Shown: piece by piece, positions 35,079 through 42,721 of the stretch
Numbering within the stretch: position 1 is the stretch's first letter
How the letters are laid out: each line of letters starts with the position of its first letter
Origin: Halomarina litorea
GTDB taxonomy: Archaea; Halobacteriota; Halobacteria; Halobacteriales; Haloarculaceae
Reading direction: 5' to 3'
DNA length: 64,000 bases
NCBI RefSeq assembly: GCF_024227715.1
Contig: NZ_CP100448.1
Location: 2,253,655-2,317,654, forward strand
The notes under the pieces: generated by a model
Databases searched by the model: none
The model's input: the letters and a program-made list of their open reading frames with translations, nothing else
Told to the model about the DNA's origin: nothing
Program-made: the position numbers and the translations under genes

Positions 35079-36076
35079 TCACACGCACTGGTAGCGTCGC
35101 TGCTGGCCACGCCCGGTCGCTGTGACGAGGTTGTACTGGACCATCTTCGCCAGATAGTTGCGGACCATCCGTTCGGACCGGGGGTCGTCGACGCGCCCGC
35201 GGTACGCGTCGTACAGTTCGGCAGGCGCGACTTCCTCTCGCTCGGCGATGATGTCGTAGACGACCCGCTGGTCGTCCGTGAGCGTCTCGACGTTGCGCTG
35301 GCGGACGACCGACTGCGCCTCAGGGACGACCCGGTCGATGACCGCGTTCGATACCGTCTCGTGACCCTCCCGTTCACTCCGTTCGACGGCCATCCGTAGG
35401 ACTTCGAGCCCGACCCGCGCGTCCCCCGCGGCGGCGTCGGCTATCCGTTCGAGTTGCCCATCCGAGACCGCCCCGTCACGCAGTCCCCACAGGACGCGGT
35501 CGGCCAAGATGGAGACGAGTTCATCCACGGTGTAGCGCGCGAATGAATCTGAACTGCCGTGCGGAGGCGACTGGCGAGGCGGTCGTCGAGCGGGTCGAAC
35601 AGTTCTTCGACGCGGTTGGCGATGAGCACCATCGTCACGCCCGACGTCCGGTGGAGTTCGTACAGCACGCGCTTATCGTCGAGCTGGTCGACCTCGTCGA
35701 GGATGACGACGTACGCGTCGGTATGCTCGCGCAGGCGTTCGACCAGTTCGTCCCGTGGTGTCGATTGGCGGTGGATATCGAAGGTCTGGTCGAGCCCTTC
35801 GAGTAGTCGGTAGAGCGTCTTGAAGCGGGTGTAGTCCTCCCAGCAGTTGACGTACTGGACGGTGAGGTCGGGGACGGTCGCCTTCAGCCGCTCTGTGACG
35901 ACGTTCGCGATGCACGTCTTTCCGACGCCGGACGGCCCGTACAGGAACGTCGTTTCGCCTTCGCGGTCGTCGGTGACGGGGTCGAGTGCGGCGGAGAGCG
36001 TCGTCACCTCGTGGTTGCGGTGGACGACGTCCCGTGGGACGAACTCGGGTTGGAGCACCCGTGCGTCGCGTATCAT
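35079..36076 (-). pseudogene. Frameshifted second orc1/cdc6 gene
   Basis: The N-terminal part ([20 protein letters not shown] ...) has Walker [11 protein letters not shown] near residue 48, Walker [12 protein letters not shown] near 125 and sensor-1 region [12 protein letters not shown]. Frame is lost near 35530-35545. The C-terminal frame resumes with [16 protein letters not shown] and runs through the winged-helix part ending YNLVTATGRGQQRRYQC. One added base would restore a typical ~332-residue Orc1/Cdc6. The only visible lesion is this shift, so a recent mutation or a sequence error is possible. It lies between the two inverted lipoprotein units. Confidence 0.8.
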
Positions 36077-36178
36077 GCGCGCGTGGTACGGTGTGTCGTG
36101 CTAAGAGCGTGATGGGGTCGTTTCCGGGTTTCCGATACTTGCCACCTCTTTCTTTCACCGTGACTCGTCTGATTCAAC

Positions 36179-36205
36179 TGTTAGACACGTGCCGCGAGTG
36201 TACCA
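36179..36205 (+). repeat. 27-bp repeat family, copy 3 (GCCGCGAG subtype)
   Basis: TGTTAGACACGTGCCGCGAG followed by TGTACCA. It is 43 bases upstream of the second lipoprotein start, mirroring copy 2. The two also match over the next ~38 bases outward (GATTCA, then CTTTCTTTCA), giving a ~65-bp imperfect inverted repeat around the orc gene. Confidence 0.75.
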
Positions 36206-36248
36206 GTCGTTGCACAACATATTTCGCTGCCAGTACTAACTGAAAGTC

Positions 36249-36755
36249 ATGCCCTCTCGTCGAACCGTCCTTGGAACAATGTGCGCAGTCGCTGCCAGTA
36301 GTTTCGCCGGTTGTTCAGCACTCTCGGATGTTATTGGCGGGGAACGCCATGCGCAACTCGCAGCCCTCACTATCGAGAATCAGGATACGAACCCGCATAC
36401 TGTAACAGCGCAGATAGAAGCAGCAGGAACAGTAGTCACGGAAGAATCCGTCCAGCTTGATGGGCGTGACGAGCAATTTATTGACTCTGAGTCGGTTCCG
36501 TGGTCCTGCCAGAACACGAACGGGCCGTACGTCGTTCGTGCCCGGCACGAGTCGTCCGACGGATGGGCTACAGTCGTCTTTGCAGAGACATTCGAACCGT
36601 CGCGCGTGGTCGAACTCACGGGTCGAGTCGGAGGGTACGACCAAGACGGCGACGAAATCACGTTCCTCCAACGATTGGATGACCCCTCTGGATGTTCGAC
36701 AGCAGAGACCAATTCTACCGAAGACCCCACCGATAACGCCGAGTCAGCACGGTAA
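36249..36755 (+). CDS. Lipoprotein, paralogue 2
   Basis: A 168-residue lipoprotein: MPSRRTVLGTMCAVAASSFA with lipobox FAGC (Cys22) and a TAT-like RRTVLG pattern. The domain layout parallels the gene at 34488: GGERHAQLAALTIENQDTNP versus GGEQHVGLGGLEVGNWDDEP, and an identical GPYVVRARHESSDGW at about residues 97-111. The C-terminus adds an acidic Ser/Thr/Asp tail (STEDPTDNAESAR). An ACATATTT box lies 27 bases before the ATG. Bounded by copies 3 and 5 of the repeat. Confidence 0.72.
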   Translation: MPSRRTVLGTMCAVAASSFAGCSALSDVIGGERHAQLAALTIENQDTNPHTVTAQIEAAGTVVTEESVQLDGRDEQFIDSESVPWSCQNTNGPYVVRARHESSDGWATVVFAETFEPSRVVELTGRVGGYDQDGDEITFLQRLDDPSGCSTAETNSTEDPTDNAESAR

Positions 36756-36760
36756 CAAAC

Positions 36761-36787
36761 TGATAGACCCACACTCTCTGTCAATCA
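36761..36787 (-). repeat. 27-bp repeat family, copy 5 (AGAGCGTG subtype, diverged)
   Basis: On the minus strand TGATTGACAGAGAGTGTGGG then TCTATCA, 21 of 27 identical to copy 4. It starts six bases after the second lipoprotein's stop codon and points back towards copy 3. Confidence 0.6.
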
Positions 36788-36840
36788 TTATCGGCATCGA
36801 CGAGCAAGTGTGATTTCACGCTAATTCGGAGTGACGTAAC

Positions 36841-36867
36841 TGCCTGAGTTGTGCCGCGAGTCCATCG
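36841..36867 (+). repeat. 27-bp repeat family, copy 6 (GCCGCGAG subtype, weak)
   Basis: TGCCTGAGTTGTGCCGCGAG followed by TCCATCG; 17 of 27 match copy 3, including an exact 11-base core GTGCCGCGAGT. It could pair with copy 4 to bound the small membrane-protein gene. Confidence 0.4.
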
Positions 36868-36922
36868 CGGGAACCGTGCCAAAACACAGGTTGAGCGGTC
36901 GTTCCCCACCCAACAGACCAGA

Positions 36923-37261
36923 CTATGTAGCGTTTCTACTTGGCTTCGCGGTCGCGCGGACGCCGAACCGGTATCCGGCGATAGTCAGGACGACGAGGAG
37001 TGCACTCAACATTACGTAGGTGAACGGAACCGTCCACGGATTTGTGACTGCGGCCTCACCTCGAACGATGTGAGTTGCGGCGAAGACCAACTGGCTGGAG
37101 TAGGCGAACGACAATGCTGCCCCAGCTCCGGTGACGAGGGCCGCTCCCAGTGCCCACGGGAGTCGGCTTCTTTCGTCGAGCGATGCCGAATCTCGGTATA
37201 CGAATGCGCCGACAGGCAGTGCGACAAGCAGACCAAACGCGAGCAGGTATGCGAGGTTCAC
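36923..37261 (-). CDS. Small three-helix membrane protein
   Basis: About 112 residues with three hydrophobic segments: LAYLLAFGLLVALPVGAFVY, LGAALVTGAGAALSFAYSS and YVMLSALLVVLTIAGYRFG. I recognise no family. The frame is open to 37357 (ATG), but that start would lie inside repeat copy 4. The GTG at 37261 (VNLAYLLAF) sits just before the first helix and is preferred. The gene lies inside the third repeat-bounded unit (36841-37376). No partner is adjacent. Confidence 0.5.
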   Translation of the reverse strand: MNLAYLLAFGLLVALPVGAFVYRDSASLDERSRLPWALGAALVTGAGAALSFAYSSQLVFAATHIVRGEAAVTNPWTVPFTYVMLSALLVVLTIAGYRFGVRATAKPSRNAT

Positions 37262-37349
37262 ATCACTGAAATTAGAGTTCTTACTTGTAGTCTTTTTCCC
37301 GAGTCTGTATGATGAGACCAACTCAGATTGTCTCAAGGCTACGTGCCAC

Positions 37350-37376
37350 TGATACACCCACGCTCTAAGTCTAACA
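37350..37376 (-). repeat. 27-bp repeat family, copy 4 (AGAGCGTG subtype)
   Basis: On the minus strand TGTTAGACTTAGAGCGTGGG then TGTATCA. This is the rightmost copy; it faces copy 6 across the membrane-protein gene. Confidence 0.7.
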
Positions 37377-37494
37377 ATACCGGCAATCGATGCGGCGGCC
37401 TGTTTCGCCGTTCACCGCGGTAACCCAGCGGCCCGGGCGGAAAAACGGCGACTACACACCTACTCGTATCACGTAGTCCATCTCCTGCTCCGGT

Positions 37495-38142
37495 ATGGGT
37501 GACTTGACTCCCATCGCGTTCGACATCGAAACGTCCGGCCTCGACCCCAGCGCGGTCGTGACCGTCGCGGGCATCGCGCTCCCGCTCGGGTCGTGGCTCG
37601 CACTCAACACCACGGGGCGCGAGGCAGCCTCCGACCGGCTCGAAGCCGACCTCGAACACGCCGCGGACTCCAATGTCCGCGTCGCCGTCTACCACTCAGA
37701 AGCCGACCTACTCCGCGGGCTCGACGCGTTCACCAGTGAGCATCTGAACGGCGACCGCCACTACCTCACGGCGTACAACGGCGAGACGTGGCGCGGCGGG
37801 TTCGACCTCCCGTTCGTCCGCTCGGCATGCGTGCGCCGGGACGTCGACTGGCCATTCCCTGATATGGCGTTCGCCGATACGATGACCATCGTCGACCGGT
37901 TCCACACGGGCGACGTGGGTGACCTCGTCGGGGTGTACGATGCACTCGTGGGTGAGGAGGACTGCGACCCATTCGACGACAGCGGGAGCGCGGTCGCGGC
38001 CCACGACTGCGGTGAGTGGCTCGACCTGCTGTTGCACAACCTCGCGGACATCGAACGCACCCGTGACCTCGCGCTACTGGCGGGGCGGTTCGTCGCGAAG
38101 TCCGACTTCCGTATGAAGAACCTCAGTCCTCCAGACCGGTAG
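37495..38142 (+). CDS. DEDD-family 3'-5' exonuclease-like protein
   Basis: A 215-residue RNase H-like nuclease. ExoI is IAFDIETSGLD (residues about 7-17, with the D-x-E pair), ExoII is LTAYNGETWRGGFDLPFVRSA near 93-112 and ExoIII lies around HNLADIERTRDLALL. This resembles the DnaQ-like/YprB group acting on DNA or RNA ends. It stands upstream of, and convergent with, the winged-helix regulator; the neighbours are a mixed set with no shared pathway. Confidence 0.75.
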   Translation: MGDLTPIAFDIETSGLDPSAVVTVAGIALPLGSWLALNTTGREAASDRLEADLEHAADSNVRVAVYHSEADLLRGLDAFTSEHLNGDRHYLTAYNGETWRGGFDLPFVRSACVRRDVDWPFPDMAFADTMTIVDRFHTGDVGDLVGVYDALVGEEDCDPFDDSGSAVAAHDCGEWLDLLLHNLADIERTRDLALLAGRFVAKSDFRMKNLSPPDR

Positions 38143-38227
38143 GGGGTCGACGCAGCGAAGCGAGACCGCATGCGCTCTCACCGTACCGGTAAGGTTGCGA
38201 GACAAATTGGTCGTGTCGGGCGTTCAC

Positions 38228-38674
38228 TCAGCCGCTCGAATCCTGATTCGTTCCGAAGCCACGGTGGAACTCCACCTCGAAGGAGGTCGTCGGTTCGTCT
38301 GCGACCAGCGGCGTCGTGTCATCGTCGTCACCCTCCAGTTCATCGCGCATGGCTGCGGCCTCATCGAGAAACTGTTGGCGGGCTTTCTTGTACAACTGGT
38401 AACTCGCGGTCAGGCCCCGTTCCTCCCACCAGAGCCGAAGCTTCGCTCCCCGAGGGGTGAGCAAATGCGTGTGTGTCGTCCCACGGTGGCCGCTGATAGC
38501 TTTCCGTTCGAGTAACGACGCGTCGCGCCCTTCTTCCAATCGCCGGGAAAGCGTCTGGTGACTCACAGGCAGTGCGTCATCCAATTCTGAGAACCGGGAC
38601 CCCCCGGGCTTCACTTCGCATAACAGCTCGATAGCACCTTTGCGGTCGAGATACTCAAGAGTAGGGTCGGGCAT
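38228..38674 (-). CDS. Winged-helix transcriptional regulator
   Basis: A 148-residue protein with an N-terminal wHTH: LEYLDRKGAIELLCEVKPGG, then SRFSELDDALPVSHQTLSRRLEEG (recognition helix) and a wing around HTHLLTPRGAKLRLWW. A charged helix (YQLYKKARQQFLDEAAAMRD) follows and may dimerise. It resembles haloarchaeal HxlR/PadR-like regulators. Divergent from the transposase-like gene at 38885; three dyad sites CTCAG-N3-CTGAG-like lie in the gap and are good candidates for its operators. Confidence 0.82.
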   Translation of the reverse strand: MPDPTLEYLDRKGAIELLCEVKPGGSRFSELDDALPVSHQTLSRRLEEGRDASLLERKAISGHRGTTHTHLLTPRGAKLRLWWEERGLTASYQLYKKARQQFLDEAAAMRDELEGDDDDTTPLVADEPTTSFEVEFHRGFGTNQDSSG

Positions 38675-38682
38675 ACGACCCT

Positions 38683-38695
38683 CAGTTTGTCAGCG
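38683..38695 (-). promoter_or_regulatory. Dyad operator-like site 1
   Basis: On the minus strand CTGACAAACTGAG, 11 of 13 identical to the palindromic site 3. It lies between the likely TATA box and the start codon of the regulator gene, where bound protein would block transcription of its own gene. Confidence 0.45.
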
Positions 38696-38717
38696 GCAGG
38701 CATAACTGCTGAGTTGA

Positions 38718-38730
38718 GTCAGGAACTGAG
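38718..38730 (+). promoter_or_regulatory. Dyad operator-like site 2
   Basis: GTCAGGAACTGAG, followed by TATACATTG. With site 3 it forms a 24-base direct repeat (38716-38739 versus 38846-38869, 19 of 24 identical). It lies just upstream of the regulator gene's expected TATA position. Confidence 0.5.
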
Positions 38731-38847
38731 TATACATTGGACCATACGTCACCTCGCCCGAGAGACAGTTCTGACACCCTAGATTCAATAGGGGGACGTT
38801 TGAGTGGTTTTTTGATGGAAACGCGGAAACCAGACGCTGACACTTAA

Positions 38848-38860
38848 CTCAGAAACTGAG
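38848..38860 (+). promoter_or_regulatory. Dyad operator-like site 3
   Basis: CTCAGAAACTGAG, a perfect palindrome with 5-base arms around AAA. It covers the position expected for the transposase-like gene's TATA box (start 38885). Confidence 0.55.
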
Positions 38861-38884
38861 CATAGATTGCTCTAATAACGCGCG

Positions 38885-40909
38885 ATGAGACACGGAGAGT
38901 CAGACCCCCCTCATGAGTCACGCCCTGCGGTCACAGACGAGTCGCAGGCTCGTGAGGAGGCTGAGGTCTGGGCGTACGAGGTGGATGACCACTCGTTCGA
39001 CATCTGCTACGACCTGTACGTGTCGGTGCCACACGAGGACGCACCGTTCTCAGTCAGTCTCTGGTACGACCATCCAGCCGAGGGGACTTCGACGCTTGAA
39101 GACCTCATCGGCGAGCTTGTGTTCAACGACTCGCTGCCCGACGACCGAGCGCCGTGGCATCGCAACACCGGGCCACTCGAACCGATACTGAGAGCACACG
39201 TCCTCCGACTCGCGAAGGGCTGGCGGGAGAAGCGACTCGCGCAGTTCTTCGAAACGAACCCGGAGGTCGCCTACCAGTATGGCTTCGTCGAACCAGCAGA
39301 CGATGGAACGCTCGACGCCGCTCCGATGAAACAGTCGCGACTGTGGGAGCTGTGGAACGAGTCGCTGCCCGAGGTGACGAAAGCGGTCTGCCGTGCGGTC
39401 CTCTCAGAAGTTGTTGTTATCGCGCGTGACCACGGTATCCCCGTGCCTCACGAGGCATTCCAACCCGTCGAACAGACGGGCAGGAAGCAAACGAAAGCGG
39501 AGCTGCATGTCGAGACGCTTGAGAAGGTGTGGGGGCAAGCCAAGCCAATCATCACACAAGAGTTCAGCCTCAACCGCGGTCCGAACTGGCAGATTCACGA
39601 AAATCGGTACTTCGAACAGCATGCGTACATGGGGAGCCGCGAGGACATGTACGCCGAAAGCGGGCACAAATCGTTCCTTGCCGCTACAGACCGGCGGCAC
39701 GAGCGACCCCCGACCGGTTCCTCACACCGTCACCAGATAGGGAAGCTCACTATCGCCGGGATTCGAGCGATGTTTCAGAACACGGCCCGGGAAATCGTAC
39801 GACTCGCGCGCTACGATTCCGAACTCGTCGGCAAGCTCTGGGTCGCTATCGACGTGACAAAAGGGCGCGAATTTTTCGGTGATATCGAGGGGTACGAAGA
39901 CGAGATTCTCGGATACAAGGACCTGAAACGCTACTTCCAGTGGGCGGTCATCAAAATCATCGGATTCGATGTCCCGATTATCCTTGACGTGATTCCCCGG
40001 GTGAAGGGCCAGACGAAAGCCGAAATCGTCGACGAACTTCTCACGACCGCGTTGGACCTCACCGACGGGGTGGAACTCGTGCTGATGGACAGCGAGTTCG
40101 ATTCAGACGGTGTCAAGGATGTCTGCGCGGCACATGGCGTTCACAATCTGAACCCCGCGAAACTCCACGCGAACGGTGAGGAGATGCGAATCATTCGCTG
40201 GATGAAACGCAACAACATCGATATTCACGTTGTTGAACGTGAGACCCCGGAGGGCATGCCCACGCGAAAGCAGATTTTCGTTCCGAAATCGACGGTCGAC
40301 GAGGACGCAGACGAGAACGAGAATGGCGCTGACGACGATTGCGATGGGGACACTGCGCAGTCAGAGCGAGACTCCTCTGCTATCAGAGACGACCTGATGA
40401 ACCGATGGGGCGTCGCTCTTGATGACGATGAGACCTCGGGGCATGACGAGGCGCGTCTTTCGCCGGTCGGTGAGGTTCTCGCAGAGATTTGTGAAGATGA
40501 AGACGAACGGGCGAGTGAGATTGTTGGAACAGCAGAGGAGTCGGATATCGTCGTGTTCGATACGAGTCATCCGGCAGTCACGGAGCAAGGCGAGGGACCG
40601 AACGAGATGGACGGGATGTCGTTCATCCAGATGGCAGCGCGAACGGTCCGCTGGTATCGACATCGGTGGGGCATTGAGAACGGCTTCAAGAAGCTAAAGC
40701 ACTTTATGGTGCAGACGACGTCGAAGCGCCAGCAGTACCGGTTTTTCAACTTCGTGTTCGCGTGTGTGCTGTACAACGTGTGGCGATTGGTCGACCTGTT
40801 GGTGACGCTCGCGTTGAAGGGCGAGTATGCGACGTACGAACCGACGATTGATGCGAACCTGTTCCTCACGGTGACTGACAAGTACTACGGGTGGGACCCC
40901 CCGGACTGA
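38885..40909 (+). CDS. Large DDE transposase-like protein
   Basis: A 674-residue protein with an RNase H-like DDE core in the second half. The first Asp is in LWVAIDVTKGREFFG, the second in LVLMDSEFDSDGVKD, and the Glu in YRHRWGIENGFKKLKHF (IS4-like signature), followed by the helical end VFACVLYNVWRLVDLL. An unusual Asp/Glu-rich insertion (about residues 480-550) lies before the Glu. The N-terminal ~200 residues are not recognisable. No terminal inverted repeats or target duplication were found on either side, so this may be a stranded or adapted transposase rather than an intact insertion sequence. Confidence 0.8.
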   Translation: MRHGESDPPHESRPAVTDESQAREEAEVWAYEVDDHSFDICYDLYVSVPHEDAPFSVSLWYDHPAEGTSTLEDLIGELVFNDSLPDDRAPWHRNTGPLEPILRAHVLRLAKGWREKRLAQFFETNPEVAYQYGFVEPADDGTLDAAPMKQSRLWELWNESLPEVTKAVCRAVLSEVVVIARDHGIPVPHEAFQPVEQTGRKQTKAELHVETLEKVWGQAKPIITQEFSLNRGPNWQIHENRYFEQHAYMGSREDMYAESGHKSFLAATDRRHERPPTGSSHRHQIGKLTIAGIRAMFQNTAREIVRLARYDSELVGKLWVAIDVTKGREFFGDIEGYEDEILGYKDLKRYFQWAVIKIIGFDVPIILDVIPRVKGQTKAEIVDELLTTALDLTDGVELVLMDSEFDSDGVKDVCAAHGVHNLNPAKLHANGEEMRIIRWMKRNNIDIHVVERETPEGMPTRKQIFVPKSTVDEDADENENGADDDCDGDTAQSERDSSAIRDDLMNRWGVALDDDETSGHDEARLSPVGEVLAEICEDEDERASEIVGTAEESDIVVFDTSHPAVTEQGEGPNEMDGMSFIQMAARTVRWYRHRWGIENGFKKLKHFMVQTTSKRQQYRFFNFVFACVLYNVWRLVDLLVTLALKGEYATYEPTIDANLFLTVTDKYYGWDPPD

Positions 40910-41113
40910 CTGAGAGCGGTTCTGTGTGCGTGCAGCGCGGTGAGCAGCGGCTGTGTGTAGCTAGTGTTCTTTTCAGCGGGTGAGCGTTCGATTCTGACAA
41001 CGGAGGACAGCAGCTCGCCATAGGCAGTTGATTTCTCGCTTTTTCACACCGATTCAAACGCAGTGTCAACCGATTATTTTGGCACCTAGCCATCTTCAGC
41101 ACGACGACTCCCC

Positions 41114-41815
41114 TCACGCCACGTCGTGAAGCGCGTCCAGCATCTCGTTCAGGTCGCCGTCGGCGACGGCAAGCGAGTAGCCGTCGGCACGCGCCATCTC
41201 CGGGGCGTACTCCCAGAGGTCGTCCGGACCGAGTCCGTGGAGGACGACGGCGGTGGGCGTCGGCGTGACGACGCGCAGGGCGACCAGCGGGGACTCCCCG
41301 CGGGTGACGCCGGTGAACACCAGCGCGCGGTTCGTCGACTGGCCGTACAGGCGGTAGAACTCCTCGCTGGAGAGGCGCGTGATGGCCTCGATGGAGTTGA
41401 TGACGGTGTGGCCCGCCACCGTCGTGGCACTGCCCGGCGACACCTCCGTCGCGCCGACGACGTCGTACAGTCGCGCGAGGGGGATCCCCGTCGAGTACTC
41501 CTGGAGGTCGTACACCACGTCGCTCTCGAACCCCGCCGAGAGGACGCGCGCGTGCTGACGGATGCGACCGCCGCCGCGTTCCTCGTCGATGTCGAGGAGG
41601 GCGTCGACGGTGCGTCTGACGACGCCGATGCCGGGGTTCTGCCGGCGGCCGCTCTCGTAGTCGGAGACGACCGACGGGGAGACGTCGAGGCGGTCGGCGA
41701 GGGTCGTCTGAGCGACGTCGAAGTCGGTGCGCCACTTGCGGAGCGTCCCGCCGGGGTCGTCGCTCAGGACGACCTCCCCGGCGATCTGTTGGGCGAGCGT
41801 CCGGCGCGGGTCCAT
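41114..41815 (-). CDS. XRE-family helix-turn-helix protein (archaeal type)
   Basis: A 233-residue protein, MDPRRTLAQQIAGEVVLSDD onward. After about 30 residues comes an XRE helix-turn-helix, FDVAQTTLADRLDVSPSVVS then DYESGRRQNPGIGVVRRTVD. The rest (about 100-233) is the archaeal partner domain with FYRLYGQSTNRALVFTGVTR and AVVLHGLGPDDLWEYA. This layout matches a conserved archaeal regulator family. It is divergent from radB, 78 bases away, and could regulate it. The downstream neighbour is the accessory island, so this marks the start of conserved backbone. Confidence 0.85.
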   Translation of the reverse strand: MDPRRTLAQQIAGEVVLSDDPGGTLRKWRTDFDVAQTTLADRLDVSPSVVSDYESGRRQNPGIGVVRRTVDALLDIDEERGGGRIRQHARVLSAGFESDVVYDLQEYSTGIPLARLYDVVGATEVSPGSATTVAGHTVINSIEAITRLSSEEFYRLYGQSTNRALVFTGVTRGESPLVALRVVTPTPTAVVLHGLGPDDLWEYAPEMARADGYSLAVADGDLNEMLDALHDVA

Positions 41816-41863
41816 GTCCCCCCGGAGGGAGCCGACGGTAAATCGGTGGGGTTTCGCGGACGT

Positions 41864-41870
41864 TTTTATC
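41864..41870 (+). promoter_or_regulatory. TATA box of radB
   Basis: TTTTATC, centre 27 bases before the GTG at 41894. It argues against the ATG at 41873, which would lie only a few bases downstream of the box. Confidence 0.5.
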
Positions 41871-41893
41871 CGATGGCGACCGACCCCCCGGTA

Positions 41894-42652
41894 GTGAGCG
41901 ACGCCATCCCAACCGGCTGTGGGCCGGTAGACGACCTCCTCGGCGGCGGGTTCGAGCGCGGTGCCGTCAGTCAGGTGTACGGCCCGCCGGCCTCCGGCAA
42001 GACGAACGTCGCCCTGTCGGCGGCCGTCTCGGTGGCCGCCGCGGGCGGGCAGGCCCTCTACATCGACACCGAGGGGCTGTCGGTCGACCGCTTCCAGCAA
42101 CTCGCGCGCGCGCAGGTCCGGGCCGAGCGCGGCGACGCCGGACGCGACGCCTTCGGCGACGGCGAGGGCGGGGACGACGGGGACGTCGAGGCGGCCGTCG
42201 ACGACCTCGCTTCCCGCCTCATCATCAGCGAGGCGCTGGACTTCGAGGAGCAGGCCGAGGCCGTCAAGGACGCCGAAGGGGTCGCCTCGCAGGTCGACCT
42301 CGTCGTCCTCGACAGCGCCACGGGCTTCTACCGACTGGAACGCGACAACGACGACGAGGGCGCGGCCCTCCGCGACGTGGTCCGGCAGGTGACCCACCTG
42401 CTCTCGCTGGCGCGCCGCCACGACCTCGCCGTCGTCATCACCAATCAGGTGTACTCGGACCCCGACAGCGACCGAACGCGGGGGCTGGGCGGGCACACCC
42501 TCGCCCACTGGTCGGCGGTCGTCCTCCGCCTCGAACGCTTCCGCGGGGGCAACCGCCGGGCGACGCTGGAGAAACACCGCTCGAAGCCCGCGGGCGGGAC
42601 GGTGCGCTTTCGCATCGCCGACGAGGGCCTCGTCGCGAGCGAGGAGCCCTGA
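41894..42652 (+). CDS. radB: RadB recombinase paralogue
   Basis: A 252-residue RecA-fold protein, shorter than RadA because it lacks the N-terminal domain. Walker A GPPASGKT is at about residues 30-37 and Walker B in VDLVVLDSATG. RadB helps homologous recombination, acting with RadA. The start GTG (SDAIPTGCGPVDDLLGGGF) is chosen because the family begins close to this motif and a TTTTATC box fits; the ATG seven codons earlier is an alternative. An acidic insertion of about 25 residues (DAFGDGEGGDDGDVEAAVDD) follows the first third. Followed after 69 bases by the RuvC-fold gene. Confidence 0.9.
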   Translation: MSDAIPTGCGPVDDLLGGGFERGAVSQVYGPPASGKTNVALSAAVSVAAAGGQALYIDTEGLSVDRFQQLARAQVRAERGDAGRDAFGDGEGGDDGDVEAAVDDLASRLIISEALDFEEQAEAVKDAEGVASQVDLVVLDSATGFYRLERDNDDEGAALRDVVRQVTHLLSLARRHDLAVVITNQVYSDPDSDRTRGLGGHTLAHWSAVVLRLERFRGGNRRATLEKHRSKPAGGTVRFRIADEGLVASEEP

Positions 42653-42721
42653 GCCACTCGTCGAGCGCCCCTCCAGCCCGCGGGCGAGACAGCTAAACCG
42701 GACGGCGTGGAAGGGTGTGGT

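Noticed and set aside
36249-36755. Lipoprotein 2 as a simple promoter-driven duplicate without any mobile feature
   Set aside because: The flanking 27-bp repeats on both sides and the two-subtype pattern are not explained by a simple gene duplication, so this was kept as a finding.
38769-41001. Direct repeats TTCTGACA at 38769-38776 and 40994-41001 as a possible 8-bp target duplication of an insertion sequence
   Set aside because: The sequences just inside the repeats are not inverted repeats of each other, so there is no element end. An 8-mer match over 2 kb can be chance.
38838-41068. TGACACT and its inverse (41062-41068) as terminal repeats of the transposase-like gene
   Set aside because: Only seven bases match and the flanking bases disagree.
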